A stretch of DNA of 64,000 nucleotides from Exophiala sp. HKRS030 (GCA_023897205.1 JAHWDD010000009.1:2480001-2544000); one strand, 5' to 3'; shown: positions 32,062 to 43,995, counted from the first letter of the stretch. The notes: generated from the letters alone by a model not told the origin. A program made the numbers and translations.

Positions 32062-32978
32062 TCAGTGTCCAACCACCGTTCCTCTCCACAAGTCGTGTAT
32101 GATTTTCCAATAACGCTCCGGATCGGCTATCATGTGGCCAACATGGCGACTAGTCACAAAATTCTCGGTCTGCACACGCTCCTCCCCAATGACATCTGCT
32201 GCCTCTCTCGCGTGTAGTTCAACCTCTGCCGCCGGCACCATCGTATCAGCCGGGAGTAGATGTAGACCCTCTTGATAGTATCCTGGGTGAATGGTCCTTT
32301 TGGATCATTGAGTTTCCTTCTCAACCAATGATTGAAGTTCTCTTGTCCTCGGGCAAGTCGTGCGAGTTCGGTAAGGAGGAGATACGCCCAGATACCCCCT
32401 TTGCCGACAAGTCGAAGAACTCCCGCCTTGGGCAATGATTCGGATATTGCTTCGACTGCACGGCTCGCGCTAGGCAGAGAAGGTGTACTGTCCAAGACCA
32501 GCGCTGATATTGGGAAGAGCTCTCCTGTCGCCTCGAGATATCTATCGGTCATGAAAATTGCCGAGTAAGAGCCACCGTTCGAGAAGACATGCATAAGCAC
32601 GCGTAGTTTGCCAGGCTTGTGGCTCTGAACAAGCTCGTTGATCAGCTTGAATGCAGGCTGGAGATTCTGCGTCTGCGTTGCATTGGAGTTCCAGAAGATA
32701 TCGTTGCCGTCTTGCTTGAGAAGCAGGATTGGTGTCCGTGGGAAGAGCGCCTTGTATCCGGTCATGTATTTCTTGACATTTCTCGAGGATGCGAACATCC
32801 AAGAGCAGACGAGGAGAAGGCCCGGGTGGGAGCTGGTCTCATGGCCGTCACCTGATACCTCGATTGCGGCAGGTTTGTAGAAGAATATCTGCGGCCCGAG
32901 GCGCTCAAAATCTTCCAGATATGGATCAGCTTTCAGGTTCTCTGTTCGAAGCTCTGTGGTCGTGTTGGATACTTCCAT
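32062..32978 (-). CDS. DUF829/TMEM53 (PaxU-like) alpha/beta hydrolase, probable 1-nt frameshift
   Basis: Alpha/beta-hydrolase-fold family that includes TMEM53 and indole-diterpene cluster protein PaxU; no reaction is firmly known. MEVSNTTTELRT start at 32978 is chosen; an upstream Met at 33053 is possible. Visible: the first beta strand GLLLVCSWMFAS, the nucleophile-elbow-like VFSNGGSYS, VLDSTP in the acid region, and RHVGHM with the candidate His near the end. The frame breaks at the GGG run at 32252-32254 (plus strand). One added base restores PADTMVP and the conserved C-terminus through the stop at 32062, for 305 residues. Without the base the C-terminal His is lost and activity would be abolished. 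No gene cluster for indole diterpenes surrounds it. Confidence 0.82.
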
Positions 32979-34063
32979 TGCTCTGGAAGAATGAGCTTTG
33001 AGGCAGTAATTGTTTAGTTGATAGGTCCGTAGTATGATTCCCAATGCAACCACCTGTCATTCCACAAATATCCTGTGGAAAAGCCTCGGTATACTAGACA
33101 CACAACTTTGGCGATCGACGGAGGAATATGTGAGTCAAACCTGGTAACTTGCCAGAACTTTGATTCGCAACACTACCTAGAGCACCAAAGCTCCGGCAGA
33201 ATGACAGGTCCATCTCACATATTTGTATTCATGAGTTTGATGCTGAGGATGAACGGTTGGGGAAGGTTGGCATCCTCATCATTCTTCCTCGTATTTCGTA
33301 TAGGGAGGGCCTTGAACCCTTGGAATATGTCAGCGGTGTAAATTGTTTGCCGAGGCAGCAGCCAATATGGAGGATGTCACAGCCCACAAGCCGCCGTGGA
33401 TACCTCTAGGACGGAACGTCCCAGCAGACAACCCTGTTTAGCAAAGCCACCTTGCCTTTACTGCCAGTAGAGACAGGATAATGTCCCGGCATCTTCTTTC
33501 CCAAGCGATCCTAGAGATGCTGTAGCAACTACTCAACGAGGAGCGAAGCCTTGCCCCATAATATGCGGAGTGTGATGGGAGCCTAGCCTGCCACACTTAC
33601 TGGGTCAGCTTCGAGAACAGAATACTTGGGATTAACGCAACAAGATACTGATCGACCAATGGCGAAGATGCAAGATTCGATCGCCACATATTGCGACCAT
33701 GTGGATGAAGGTCTGAGCTTCTTCGTTACGGCAGTGTTCGGTTAGGCGTCTTCTATTTGCATACCGTGGGAGATGAGAGCACGAAATTGTTCACAGGTTA
33801 TCCATCAGACGTGAGAATATGGGCAGTTGCTGTGATTAATATGCTGCTGTAGCGCAGTCAGCTTCTTCTAGTCGGCCAACGATGAGCGCACTACTTGGCT
33901 ATTGTAGTAATATCTACTTTGTCCGAGCAGCCGAGAGGGTGGGTAGCGGGCCTTAGCATCGCCGGCTTTCATTTGGCTTGATACGAATAGTACGCAAGTT
34001 CATTACCTGCCGAACTGATTACAGAAACCATACCTTTAGATCAGTGACCTTGGCCATGAGACA
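32979..34063. other. Intergenic region, 1.1 kb
   Basis: Upstream of the DUF829 gene and 3' of the GNAT gene. No accepted features. Confidence 0.5.
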
Positions 34064-34932
34064 TCACTTGGTCCAAAGTACAGCAGCACCCCCAACCCCA
34101 TTCTGTTGTAGAGGATTGTCTTTCCCGTCCTTGGCAGGTTCTCTACTGATCCAACCCACGAGTTCTTTGAACCCGACTTTCTGGTAGAAGCCTTCTTTGT
34201 CAAATGCAGCAATGACAACCACTGGCAAATCACCGTCTGGGTCGGACCTTGCCAGATTGAAACCCCAGCTTACCAATTCTCTGCCAACGCCTTTGTTTTG
34301 GTGATCTGGGTGGATGCCGAGCATTTCAAGTGACCAGTGTACTTGTCGATGTTCGGCGTCGAAGAATCGGTCCGAAAAAGGTGCAATTTTGGTGAAGAAG
34401 TTCCAGAAGGTGAGAGGATCAGGATTTTCTGGTGTGGGATGCCCGGCTGCCTTGCTGGGGAAAACCCAGCGACGAAGACGATGAAACATGGATATCGCCG
34501 GGGAGATCAATCGACCTGATCTGGTGAGCATGGAATGATCTCTGAGCAATGGGTTGAATGCTTACGAGGATCCCATCGGCCTAGAACGTTATGCACATGT
34601 TGCCATCCCTTGCCGACCCGTTTCCACTCGGCGTATCCGGTCAAGACTTGCTCATTTTTGGCCTTCACAGGGACTTCTGATAAAAGAGGTTGAGTTTCAC
34701 TGGTTGCCGGTACATGCTCTTCTCCTCCGGCTTCCTCGTAGGCGACCACCAGAATTTGACTGTAGTCATAGTATGCCACGGTGATCCATTCATGGAATGT
34801 CCTCACCAGATCATCTGGATACTGAGATAGTCGAGGGAAAAAGGCTTTGAATAGAGGGTCTGGTTCAAATGCCGCGGCGAGCATCTTTGCGACCACTGGT
34901 ATATCAGCCTTGTTAAGTTTTCGCACTGGCAT
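34064..34932 (-). CDS. GNAT-family N-acetyltransferase
   Basis: Acetyl-CoA-dependent acetyltransferase of unknown acceptor. Exons 34932-34566 and 34515-34064 around a 50-nt intron give 272 residues; the junction reads WDPRRLIS. Motif A is LGIHPDHQNKGVGREL, with the Q/RxxGxG pyrophosphate-binding signature, followed by the motif B strand VVVIAAFDKEGFYQKVGF. The N-terminal RKLNKADIPVVAKMLAAAF strand-helix is typical. No frameshift. The C-terminus (GKDNPLQQNGVG) is flexible. Confidence 0.9.
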
Positions 34933-35925
34933 GGTGGGCTGAGATTATTCGAGAGTCAATCTTGGTCCGCTAGTGTCTTTGTTAACGACCAGGAGATGGT
35001 GTCCTCGAGATGATATTGCTCTGTTCTGTACGACTAAGCGGTGAAACGCTCTGACAGCGCACTCTAAGGAGGTTTGGCCCTGATCCGATTTATGGGGACG
35101 TTCAAGCCAGGGGCCGAGGAGCTGATTGAAAGCCTCTCAAAGGGCGCTTGGGCTCTGGTTTTAGGTGAATTATTGCAAAACTTTGGTGATTGTGGTTACA
35201 CCTGAGTGGCATCCAGATCATGCATTGGTTTAGAGGAGAAGATACGGGTTTTGAGAAAATCGGAGCAATTTTAGCTGCATGAGGAGCTATCTTCAGTCCA
35301 TGCTGATGTTGATGCTGTGTTGACAACCTATAAAGGCCAAGGTCTGCGTATCTATGTGTTGAGACCAGACCTCTGAATTAGTTATTGAGCCTAACTACTG
35401 ACTACTCCATCGTTAAGCATAGCGCAACGGTCCGACGTTTTGAAAGCTTAAGGGCGTACCGAAGCGAAAGTATCACCATTGGCACCAACTACCCCGAGTT
35501 GCAGATAAGGATAAGCCATGTGGGCTCTCTCTATCTCCCTCTTTCGTCTCGGCTCAATGACTACAAAGCTTCCCTGAACACAACGGACATTCTGTCTAAT
35601 GACCCAAGTGTGAGAATCTAGCTCGCCTGAGAAAAGAGTGTACGTTACTCAAAGAACGTATCTCGAGAGTTTACAGGCCATGCATTTGTGTAAAGCTGCA
35701 ACGCCATAATTACAACGAGAAGTAGTTAGAATGGTTCTTACGCGCCAGAAGAACGTTCGAAGCTCTTGCTGTGACAAAAGGCCTTACCGAATGCTGCGTG
35801 AGTACGTGGAGAGCTTATCAGCCATATTTACCGGTTGAAATGATCCATTAGTTCCTCGAAATGCGTACAAAGAGGTTTCACAACACGGGAGTGCTAGAAA
35901 TCCTAGAATCAATCCTCGACTAGGA
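34933..35925. other. Intergenic region, 1.0 kb
   Basis: No accepted gene or repeat. Confidence 0.5.
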
Positions 35926-36929
35926 TTACCATGGCAATTCATTCCCTTCTCTATGCCAGAATCTCCCCGTCTCCTCGATTCCCTTACTCTTGACCACCCT
36001 CCACAACTTCTCCGCCGCTTCGTCTGGCCCAATCGCCTCCTGCATACTCCACACATCTGGGTCCAGGCCTGTCTTAGTGTATCCAGGATGCAGCATACTG
36101 ACCACTACATTTTTATCCTTCAACTCGACAGACATGTTCTTGAAGAAACTGTTGACGGCTGTCTTCGACGCGCGATATGCGTATAGACCGCCGGTCGTGT
36201 TGTCTGCGATAGATCCCACGCGAGATGATACAACAGCTATGTGTCGAGGTCCCGAGGCGGCAAGGATATTGGGTAAGAGTGCTTGTGTCAGGAAAAAGGG
36301 GCCGAATGTGTTGATGGAGAAGGCCGTGTTGACCATGTCAAGCGTCAGGCCGTTGAGAGTATCGGAGCCTTTGTTGGGCATTACTCCTATGAACCATGAT
36401 CCACGTCAACGTTGGTCACATCATTTCATTTCCCGGGCTCTTTGTACACGCAACCAGGGACTCGGAGCACGAGAACCCGAGGGTCCTAACCACCAGAGAC
36501 TGCTTGTCCAACTCACCAGCAACATTCAACAAGACATCCAACTTGGTATCTCCAAAGGACAATTTGAATTCCTGGATAGACTCGATTGACCCAACGTCCA
36601 GTCTACCAACCTGACATTTCGGCCCGGCAAGGCTGAAGAGGTTTTCGCCAGCATTGACGTCGACGGCATAAACGAAGTAACCCTGATGATGGTAAGCATG
36701 CCCTCTACTAGCTGTGCATGGCCATGAAATGGCGAAAGCGGGTCATCATGATACTCGCGATGATGAGGATGATCATGTGTCCGTGTCCACTCACCTCTTT
36801 CAGCAGGACCTTGGCAAATTCATGGCCGATGCCAGAGTTACAACCCGTGATTACTTGGAAATGGTTACAGACCATCGACAAAAACCGGAGCTTTTTCTCC
36901 TGGGGAGTTAACCCACCTGCTGTCGGCAT
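35926..36929 (-). CDS. Short-chain dehydrogenase/reductase with a 13-nt first exon
   Basis: Classical SDR of unknown substrate. Exons 36929-36917, 36853-36795, 36682-36517 and 36386-35926 give 232 residues. Intron 1 is 63 nt with no in-frame stop; removing it gives MPTAVITGCNSGIG, the normal SDR start, while keeping it inserts 21 residues before the first beta strand. Introns 2 and 3 are 112 and 130 nt. Motifs: TGCNSGIG for the cofactor, NVAG (variant of NNAG), SSR, then YRASK with the catalytic Tyr and Lys. The protein ends FWHREGNELPW, as is common in fungal sniffer-type SDRs. All phases agree; no frameshift. Confidence 0.9.
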
Positions 36930-37536
36930 TTCTCTATCTCCTGGAGTCCAAGACTTGGTCTCAATGGGTCAGGTATGGGGTGAATATTCAACACCGACTG
37001 CCAAGGAAATGATGATGGAACGGCGCAAAGGAAACAAAAAGAGATCTTGCCGTCCTCATATCTCTAGAAATGCCCAAGGCCTAGAGCTTGACATCACATC
37101 TCCCCATTTCGTCACATGCCCTGCAGAAATTTTGTCATAGAAACGTGAACCGCCGAAGGGTTCTTCGTGGTCTCCACTTCCCCAGATTTCGGGATAAACT
37201 TTCCTATACTTGGTCACGTATACCCCGCATATCAAACGTTGTCTTCGCATCTTAGGGTTGCCATTCAATCGGGGAAAGAAGCGGATATCTGTGATCGGGG
37301 CCGTCGAGAAATTAGAACGAAGACTCTGGTTCACGAAATTCTTATGATTCTAAACGAATTGGGTCAAACCTCGCTTTTCGGTCGCCACCAGTCTTGTAAG
37401 GGACTCGATGACTACGTGCATTTCCTTATGATAACGGTCAGTCCTAGCAACGTCGCTAGCGAGCAATCCGTGTAAGTCACACTCTGAAGCACCTTCACTG
37501 AGATTGCGGTCGACGAACCTCGTCACGGAAACATTT
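36930..37536. other. Intergenic
   Basis: SDR upstream region and 3' flank of the next reverse-strand gene. Nothing recognised. Confidence 0.5.
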
Positions 37537-38262
37537 TCACACTCCCTCTTCCCCTCCCTCCATATCGTTCATCCTTTGAAGAACATGCCTCAGCACCTCC
37601 GTCTTCCTCCGTCCCCTCCGTAACACCTCATCAAATAGCACCAAGCATTGCTCCATCCGATCTCTCTCGGCGTCTCTTTCTGCCCGCAACACGCGGTTCT
37701 CATGCATGAGGGCGGCATTGGCATTGCGAACACATTCAACTTCTTCCAGAGCTTTGCAACACACTGTCTCACGCTTCGGTTGTTTGGATTCGGGATCGGG
37801 TATGATTTCGCTGGTGACGTAGTCATATAGAGATCGTGCATGGTCAGCATGTGTGCTTGAGAGGGTGTCAGGGTCGTTTGTCTGTGTGTTGAAGATTTCA
37901 AGCCAGCTATGAAGGAACGTTTGGTGGAGAAGTTCGACTGACAAAGGCGGTGTTGCTGGTGATTTTAGGCGGGGACTAACCGTCGAGGACGTTGAGACAG
38001 TGCTGCTCGTGCGGCGGCGGCGGCAGCCACTGATATTGCTGCTACTGGTGCTGCAGGTGCTGCAGAAGGAATGAGTGGTCTGGTTGGGACAATCGCTGTC
38101 GCTGTCGATCTCGCCGGCATTGTCCCGCTCTGCTGCTTCCGCAATGGCCAGTTCATGTTCTAAGCTGACAATTCGCCTTGGCGGATAGGTGGGTTGACGG
38201 GGTGTCAGAGTAATGTCGGTGGCATCGAAGGTAGGCAGAAAAGACCTTTGCTGAGCCTCCAT
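37537..38262 (-). CDS. Hypothetical protein with Ser-rich middle and C-terminal coiled coil
   Basis: Intact 241-residue frame from the Met at 38262; the frame is open upstream to a Met at 38451, but the added N-terminus looks random. A Cys/Ser-rich segment (CSTCSTSSSNISGC, then RRRR) and a Pro-rich stretch precede a helical C-terminal half (about 150-230), with a heptad-like helix (ALMHENRVLRAERDAERDR) and an acidic end. I recognise no family. Charged helix content and length favour a real gene. Confidence 0.55.
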   Translation of the reverse strand: MEAQQRSFLPTFDATDITLTPRQPTYPPRRIVSLEHELAIAEAAERDNAGEIDSDSDCPNQTTHSFCSTCSTSSSNISGCRRRRTSSTVSTSSTVSPRLKSPATPPLSVELLHQTFLHSWLEIFNTQTNDPDTLSSTHADHARSLYDYVTSEIIPDPESKQPKRETVCCKALEEVECVRNANAALMHENRVLRAERDAERDRMEQCLVLFDEVLRRGRRKTEVLRHVLQRMNDMEGGEEGV

Positions 38263-38676
38263 AGCGGAAGAGATGGTTGATACGACGGTTTGCAAGGGTT
38301 CAAGGAGAGTGAACGAAGCGAAGACGAAATGTCTGAAGAGGCGACGACTACAGGCGGGTAACAGATTCACATTTGGACTCGCAAGTAGATCGACAGATAG
38401 ATCCATCAGAGCCGCCTTTGTCACACTCACATCACCAAAACCCACTGTCATACGTAGCGATCGATGCCAGACTTAAGATCCATATTCAGATCCACAATAC
38501 GGTCGACAGATCAGCAGCTACCAGGTGCATAGACCTAAACCTTGGCCCCCACGGAAAAAAGTACCCCAAACCAAGTCTATTTTCCAGAACCAGAAACCAT
38601 TCAAATGGAGAGCCCGTGAAAGCGAGAAAGACACCCTGTTGATTCATACGTGCGGCTCTGGGTGGACATACCAATG

Positions 38677-41250
38677 TCACCTGCGATCCATTTCAACGCC
38701 ATGTTCCGTAATGTCTTCCGTCCCGTCTAAGATTTCATGTTCATTGTTGTAATCATCGGCAAAGTCATTCCTGGGATCATCTCCAGCTACTCTCGTCCAT
38801 CCACCCCCACTTCCTCCACCTTGTACAACACGAGGATTCAACTTCAACCTTCCCCGAGAAAGATTGTTGACCTTGTCTGCAAAGGCATCGCGTATCCTGC
38901 GGAGGACATCGACAAACCTTTCATTATGCGGCACATAATCATCTCGTAGTGCCGCCGCGGCATGCTCTTGGGCTTCCGCTTTGAATTGGTATTTCAGACA
39001 GTCTTTGATGGTGACTAAGCCTTCGAGCCGACCATGGTGGTCAACTAAAATAACGCGGGGTCCTATCTTCTTGAACAATTCCATCACCGTCTCCAGTGGT
39101 AACCTCGGATGCACTGTGATGGGCGTCCGATCGACAAAGGAGCTGAAGTCGGCATTGTGTATCGCCATGGCATCAAAAGTCACGGCCGGACTAAGTGGTG
39201 CTTCTGTCTCCACAGCATCTTCCGCCTGTGTTGCGAAAGTACACTTTGCATCAGGGGATAGGTTACCTTGCTTCTTGGCTCTGTCCATGGCGTACTGCAA
39301 TTCTGTTCTTCCTATGTATCCAAGTAAGATCTTAGATTCCTTGTCTTCAACGATTGGGAAGCCTGTGTAACTTGTATCGTCTAAAAGTTTCTTAACAGCC
39401 TTGATTTCCATGCCTGTTGCTGGCAATAGGCTCAATATGTTGGTCATGACTTGAGATACAGGCACTCCAAAGGAATGCTCCTCTTTGTTGTCAAGAAAAG
39501 GGAATCCATTGAACCATATCATTCTGTCCGCGATGCCCGCGCTGCTGAATCTGTCTCCGACTGCTTTTGTGACGCCAACCACGATCATGGTGGGTAGAAT
39601 ATAAGTCAAAGCGCCTGTCAACTCAAACATGATAACGGTGACAGAGATTGTAAGATGCATAATGCCACTCAAAGCGGCTCCAGCGCCTAAAAAGGCATAA
39701 GTGCCTGGGGTGATGCAAGGGACATCTGGTTGACAAGATGAGAAGAATTGCGAATCTGGAAATGTTTCGTAAAGCCACTGCACAATAATGCCCAGCATTC
39801 GACCAAATGAAGCGCCAATTGCCATTGAGGGTACGAAGATACCGGCAGGAACTTTGCACCCATAAGAAATGATAACCAGAAAAACTCGAAGTAGGGTCGC
39901 GATGAGAAGTGAGACAACCAGAGACCACCGGTTCTTCCTCTCACATAGCCCGTCATAGTCGTAATCTGCTTCACATTCTCGGAATAACATTTCCATCATT
40001 TCAGACATGTCGATCCTTAGAAACATGTTGGGATAACAGACCAAGGCAGTTGCCCCTGCGAGGATGACTGCTTCAGGGATGGCGAACTTGGACAAATACT
40101 TTTTTCTGAATGACTGAGCCATTAAGTTGTACTTGATGACAAAAGCTCCGTACAGACCGCCAAAGATTCCAAGGATAATATAGAAGACGATCTCGAAAAA
40201 GTGCCAGTCTCTGTCATACTTGACGGAGAACATGACCAATTGCCCAGTCCTGAACGGATTCATGGCACTCAAGACCGCTGTTGCAACTAGGGCACAGAAA
40301 TAACTCCGCCACAGAGTCTTCAGAGGAAAATGGGAAGCCATTTCTTCCAGCGAGAAAAGTACCCCGCCAATGGGACTACCAAAGGCGACAGCAACACCTG
40401 CACCCGCCGTTGCCGTCAAAATCTCTCTTGTTTTAGAGGCACTCTTCTCATATTTGCTGAAGAAACGCGAAATGATGTTGCCGACACAGACAGCATAGTG
40501 TACGCTTGGTCCCTCTTTTCCCACGGATAGACCTGAAGCAATGGCCAGAGGTAGACATATAGATTTGATGAGGAAAGTCCAGAATCCTAGGAAGCCTTTC
40601 ATGACAAAACCAGCAATGATGCATTTGATCTCGGAGATTCCTGAGCCGGCCGCGTATGGGGCGTACGCCTTCACCAGAAATGCCGACACAAAGGCAAGTA
40701 GGACGGCGAAGGTGGCATAGATAAAGTAGTTGGCAATGGTAAATGAAGTCCACCTCTTCCACTCTGCGCAGCCCTGCTCAGCACCATAGCAGCAGAAGCC
40801 TTCATTCAAGTACCAGGCTGTGGTACAGTAGCCCATCTTGATGTCTGAAAGCCATTCGGTGATAATTCCCAGAGCGGCAGCATTCATCCCGATGACTATT
40901 CCGACCAATGTTATCACCACCCAGGCCTGTGCAGCGTCGTAGGCTTCCCATATCTTGCGGCGCCATCCTAATACTCCGTCTCTGTCGAAGAACTTACTGT
41001 CCCTCCGGCGAGCGCTTCTGCGGAGTTGTTCTTGAGCAGCATCTTGCACCCAGTCAATCGTTGTGAAATCTTCATACCGTTTTATCTCCGCGATCTCTTC
41101 TGTGATTGTCTGTTCGTGGGGAGTGATAGGGGGAATCTCGTCGCCATATTCGATACTGGAGACGGTAGAGCGGCGCCTGGAGAGACTTCGAGTAGACAAG
41201 GAAGGGCGTGGAGGAGCGGAGGAGGTCGAGAACGAGACGCGCGAGGTCAT
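38677..41250 (-). CDS. CLC-family chloride channel/H+ exchanger (Gef1-like)
   Basis: Single-exon 857-residue CLC protein, likely in Golgi/endosome membranes and acidifying them, as yeast Gef1 does. Selectivity-filter strings: GSGISE, then GKEGPSVH with the gating Glu, and GIFVPSMAIGASFGR. The segment PIGGVLFSLEEMASHF carries the internal Glu pair that marks exchangers. About 18 membrane helices lie between residues 105 and 580. Two CBS domains follow at about 600-660 and 725-790 (FVDRTPITVHPRLPLETVM ... LVTIKDCLKY), then a Gly-rich acidic tail. The N-terminal 100 residues are Ser/Arg-rich with a TTIDWVQD motif typical of fungal CLCs. Shares a 530-bp divergent promoter with the Dpb3-like gene. 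Confidence 0.95.
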   Translation of the reverse strand: MTSRVSFSTSSAPPRPSLSTRSLSRRRSTVSSIEYGDEIPPITPHEQTITEEIAEIKRYEDFTTIDWVQDAAQEQLRRSARRRDSKFFDRDGVLGWRRKIWEAYDAAQAWVVITLVGIVIGMNAAALGIITEWLSDIKMGYCTTAWYLNEGFCCYGAEQGCAEWKRWTSFTIANYFIYATFAVLLAFVSAFLVKAYAPYAAGSGISEIKCIIAGFVMKGFLGFWTFLIKSICLPLAIASGLSVGKEGPSVHYAVCVGNIISRFFSKYEKSASKTREILTATAGAGVAVAFGSPIGGVLFSLEEMASHFPLKTLWRSYFCALVATAVLSAMNPFRTGQLVMFSVKYDRDWHFFEIVFYIILGIFGGLYGAFVIKYNLMAQSFRKKYLSKFAIPEAVILAGATALVCYPNMFLRIDMSEMMEMLFRECEADYDYDGLCERKNRWSLVVSLLIATLLRVFLVIISYGCKVPAGIFVPSMAIGASFGRMLGIIVQWLYETFPDSQFFSSCQPDVPCITPGTYAFLGAGAALSGIMHLTISVTVIMFELTGALTYILPTMIVVGVTKAVGDRFSSAGIADRMIWFNGFPFLDNKEEHSFGVPVSQVMTNILSLLPATGMEIKAVKKLLDDTSYTGFPIVEDKESKILLGYIGRTELQYAMDRAKKQGNLSPDAKCTFATQAEDAVETEAPLSPAVTFDAMAIHNADFSSFVDRTPITVHPRLPLETVMELFKKIGPRVILVDHHGRLEGLVTIKDCLKYQFKAEAQEHAAAALRDDYVPHNERFVDVLRRIRDAFADKVNNLSRGRLKLNPRVVQGGGSGGGWTRVAGDDPRNDFADDYNNEHEILDGTEDITEHGVEMDRR

Positions 41251-41780
41251 AACATCGAATGATATATCATGGCCGAAGGAATGTGTCTAATGTATTCGAG
41301 TAGTGTCCTCGCAGGCAGGGGAAGTCTCCATGTTGAGTAGCCTTGGGTGATGCTGACTGGGTGATCCATCTGTCCCCAAAGTCCTCACCTTTCCCTTTTG
41401 GGACACGCCCAGCAAGTGTATCTTCTAAAGTGCTCGATGTCAGTCCCGAAATAAGTCTCGCCATTTACTTTACAATAAGCTGGAATTCGTCCCAGTGAAT
41501 CATCAAGGTCCACTGCCACGAGAAACACGATTTGAAACGCGTTCAAAGTAGACCAGCTCGCACTATTGTCGCGACTTTCCCATTCGCGCTGCTCCCTCGT
41601 CTGGAGTGAAGAAACAGCAGCCACAAAACTAGAGTTTGCCGCTTGCCATACAATTCTTGTATCTGACACGCTTGGATCTGCGGAATTTGAAGCGCTAAGC
41701 TTGACACTATCTATTTCATCGGGTCCCACGAACAAGTTCATCGACATCGCCTATGCTGGAAAGGCTCTACATCAAGTAAC
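41251..41780. promoter_or_regulatory. Divergent promoter, CLC channel and Dpb3-like gene
   Basis: 530-bp shared upstream region; no clear motif seen. Confidence 0.5.
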
Positions 41781-42503
41781 ATGCCACATCAAAGTATTCC
41801 AGACGAACCTCTTGAGCCAGCTTCAGGGACAACCGCTCTGCCACGTTCGTTCAGCTTCCACCCATGAACATGGACTATCGTCACTGACAAACCCTTAGTC
41901 GCTCGAGTCAAAAAGATCATCGCTCAAGATGACGATATTGCTCAATGTTCCACTACTGCAGCATTTTCGATTGCTGTTGCTACAGTAAGCGCTGCCGTGT
42001 TCATTCCGAACACCACGGCTGTTATCTTCCTTGACTGACGGGGTAATCAGGAGATTTTCATTCGCTATCTAACAGAACAGGCACACAACGTGGCCAAATC
42101 TGAACGAAAACCACGGCGCACTATTGCATATAAAGACGTTGGTAAGATTCAGCAGAAGCCAGTTGATTTCATCCTTTAATAAATCTTAGCTGCTGCAGTT
42201 GCAAGAATCGATAATCTCGAGTTCCTGTCCGACACAGTGCCCAAGACCAAAACATATCGCCAATTCCGCGAGGAAAAGGCAGAAGAAGCTGCCCGTGTAG
42301 CGGCAGCCGGTGGTTCAGCTACTAGCATCAGCATCGAATCCGGAGCAGCCATGTACAACTCTATGGTACAGGACCAACGACATGGCGCCAATGGAATCAA
42401 TGGGCATGGAATAATGCCCGGTTCTCCAATTGCTCACAGATCTGCGCATCAGCGAACGCACAGCCACCCTGATCCTATAAGAGACATTGATATGACAGAC
42501 TAG
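41781..42503 (+). CDS. DPB3: Histone-fold protein, DNA polymerase epsilon subunit C / Dpb3-like
   Basis: Four exons: 41781-41844, 41899-41984, 42051-42141 and 42190-42503 (introns 54, 66, 48 nt) give 184 residues. The first junction rebuilds ALPLARVKKI, the second ATEIFIRYL and the third KDVAAAV, all signature strings of the POLE4/Dpb3/CHRAC branch of NF-YC-like histone folds. SERKPRRTIAYKDV and DNLEFLSDTVPK close the fold; a low-complexity Gly/His/Ser tail follows. The protein would pair with a Dpb4/POLE3-type partner to hold epsilon on DNA and recycle parental histones. No exon exceeds about 100 codons, so the gene is easy to miss. NF-YC/HapE is an alternative but lacks support in the ERKPRRT string. 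Confidence 0.88.
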
Positions 42504-43065
42504 GGACCTGGTCATGTCTTTCTAGGTCGACGTCCCTTCTTCAAAGTCTCGAATTGCTCACGCCCATGAGAAATGTGTCATTATGATAATCACATGTCTA
42601 TTGTACGGGAGAATGGAGTTGGTGCTGAATGGACTGGAAAATTACGGTTGGGGGAAATTTAGGAAGGCCGGATGAAAACATGAGCATTGTCGGCGTATTG
42701 ACAGCCTTTTGGACTCGGATAAGCATTTCTAGTCAACCTTGCAATTCTGAGAAATCATGCAGCCATGATGCGCAATCTTCTTGTACCCATCTCCGTCTAG
42801 GAATACGTGGATAGCGACAAAAGATGGACACATTCTTTAAAAGTCGCGAGGGGGTTAGTCTCGACTATTCCCAATTAATGCTAGCGTGGCCGAAGAGCTT
42901 CCGGCCAATCATACGATTGATAAAAGAGCTTTGGCTTGGCAGGAAATCGGGTTGGACTTTGCTTCGCATCGCCATCCGTTCCAGCATTGAATCACCACCA
43001 CGTCTCGCCTCTCCAGCTACCTTCAACTCAACCGCTGACATCTCTGGTCACATTAGACATCAACA
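42504..43065. other. Intergenic, RIP1 promoter
   Basis: No features recognised. Confidence 0.5.
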
Positions 43066-43995
43066 ATGCGTCCAGTACCAGCATCAGCGGGCTCTGCCTT
43101 GCGCAGCTGGACCCGACACAGTCTCCCTACCTCCTCAACTTCCTCGTCCCGGCTGGCCGCCCCAGCTTTCACATCTAGCTCCCAGCGACGGCAACAATCG
43201 TCGGATGTTGGTCCAGCTTCCGAATCCAGCTTCCAAAGCCCTTTTACTACCAGCCACAAGACCGTCTCGCATGATACCACCAAGGTCCCGAGCTTCAAAG
43301 CCTATCAATCCAAGAGCAGCGAAGTCTCCAATCGTGTTTTCTCATATTTCCTTGCCGGATCAATGGGTCTTTTGGCAGCTGCGGGTGCCAAGGCTACAGT
43401 ACAAGGTATGTCGTGTTGGAACGGAATCTTCGTCAGGAACAAGAGTTGGGCATCGCTTGCAAGACGGAATGGATATTGAAGAGCAAAGGAGCTGACCACA
43501 GCTATGAAATACAGATTTCCTAGTCAACATGTCCGCCTCAGCCGATGTGTTGGCTCAGGCCAAGGTTGAAATTGACCTTGCTGCCATTCCTGAAGGCAAG
43601 AACGTCATCATCAAGTGGCGAGGAAAGCCCGTTTTTATCCGACACCGAACGGAAAGTGAGATCAAGGAGGCTGAATCAGTCAAGTATGCTTCCACAACCC
43701 TCGAGTGATCTCGGGAATCTTCTAACAATACACTTCTCGCAGGATTGAAACTCTTCGTGATCCTCAATCAGACGCAGACCGCGTACAGAAGCCCGAATGG
43801 CTGGTCATGTTAGGCGTGTGCACTCATTTGGGTTGTGTACCCATCGGTGAAGCCGGTGACTTTGGTGGTTGGTTCTGTCCCTGCCACGGTTCTCACTACG
43901 ACATCTCCGGCCGTATACGAAAGGGTCCCGCACCACTTAACCTTGAAATCCCAGTCTACGACTTCCCTGAGGAGGACAAGTTGGTGATTGGTTAA
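43066..43995 (+). CDS. RIP1: Rieske iron-sulfur protein of the mitochondrial bc1 complex
   Basis: Catalytic subunit of complex III, which passes electrons from ubiquinol to cytochrome c1. Exons 43066-43405, 43515-43683 and 43743-43995 (introns 109 and 59 nt) give 253 residues. The N-terminal ~50 residues are Arg/Ser-rich, a matrix-targeting presequence with a likely cleavage near QRRQQSS. The inner-membrane anchor is [16 protein letters not shown]. The 2Fe-2S ligands are Cys196/His198 (CTHLGC) and Cys215/His218 (CPCHGSHYD); Cys201 and Cys217 form the stabilising disulfide. The [14 protein letters not shown] end is typical. All residues required for the cluster are present. Confidence 0.97.

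Noticed and set aside
26141..36929. Possible secondary-metabolite or catabolic gene cluster (epimerase, MFS, dioxygenase, PaxU-like hydrolase, acetyltransferase, SDR)
   Set aside because: No polyketide, peptide or terpene synthase, no pathway regulator, and wide, unrelated promoters; co-location alone is weak evidence.
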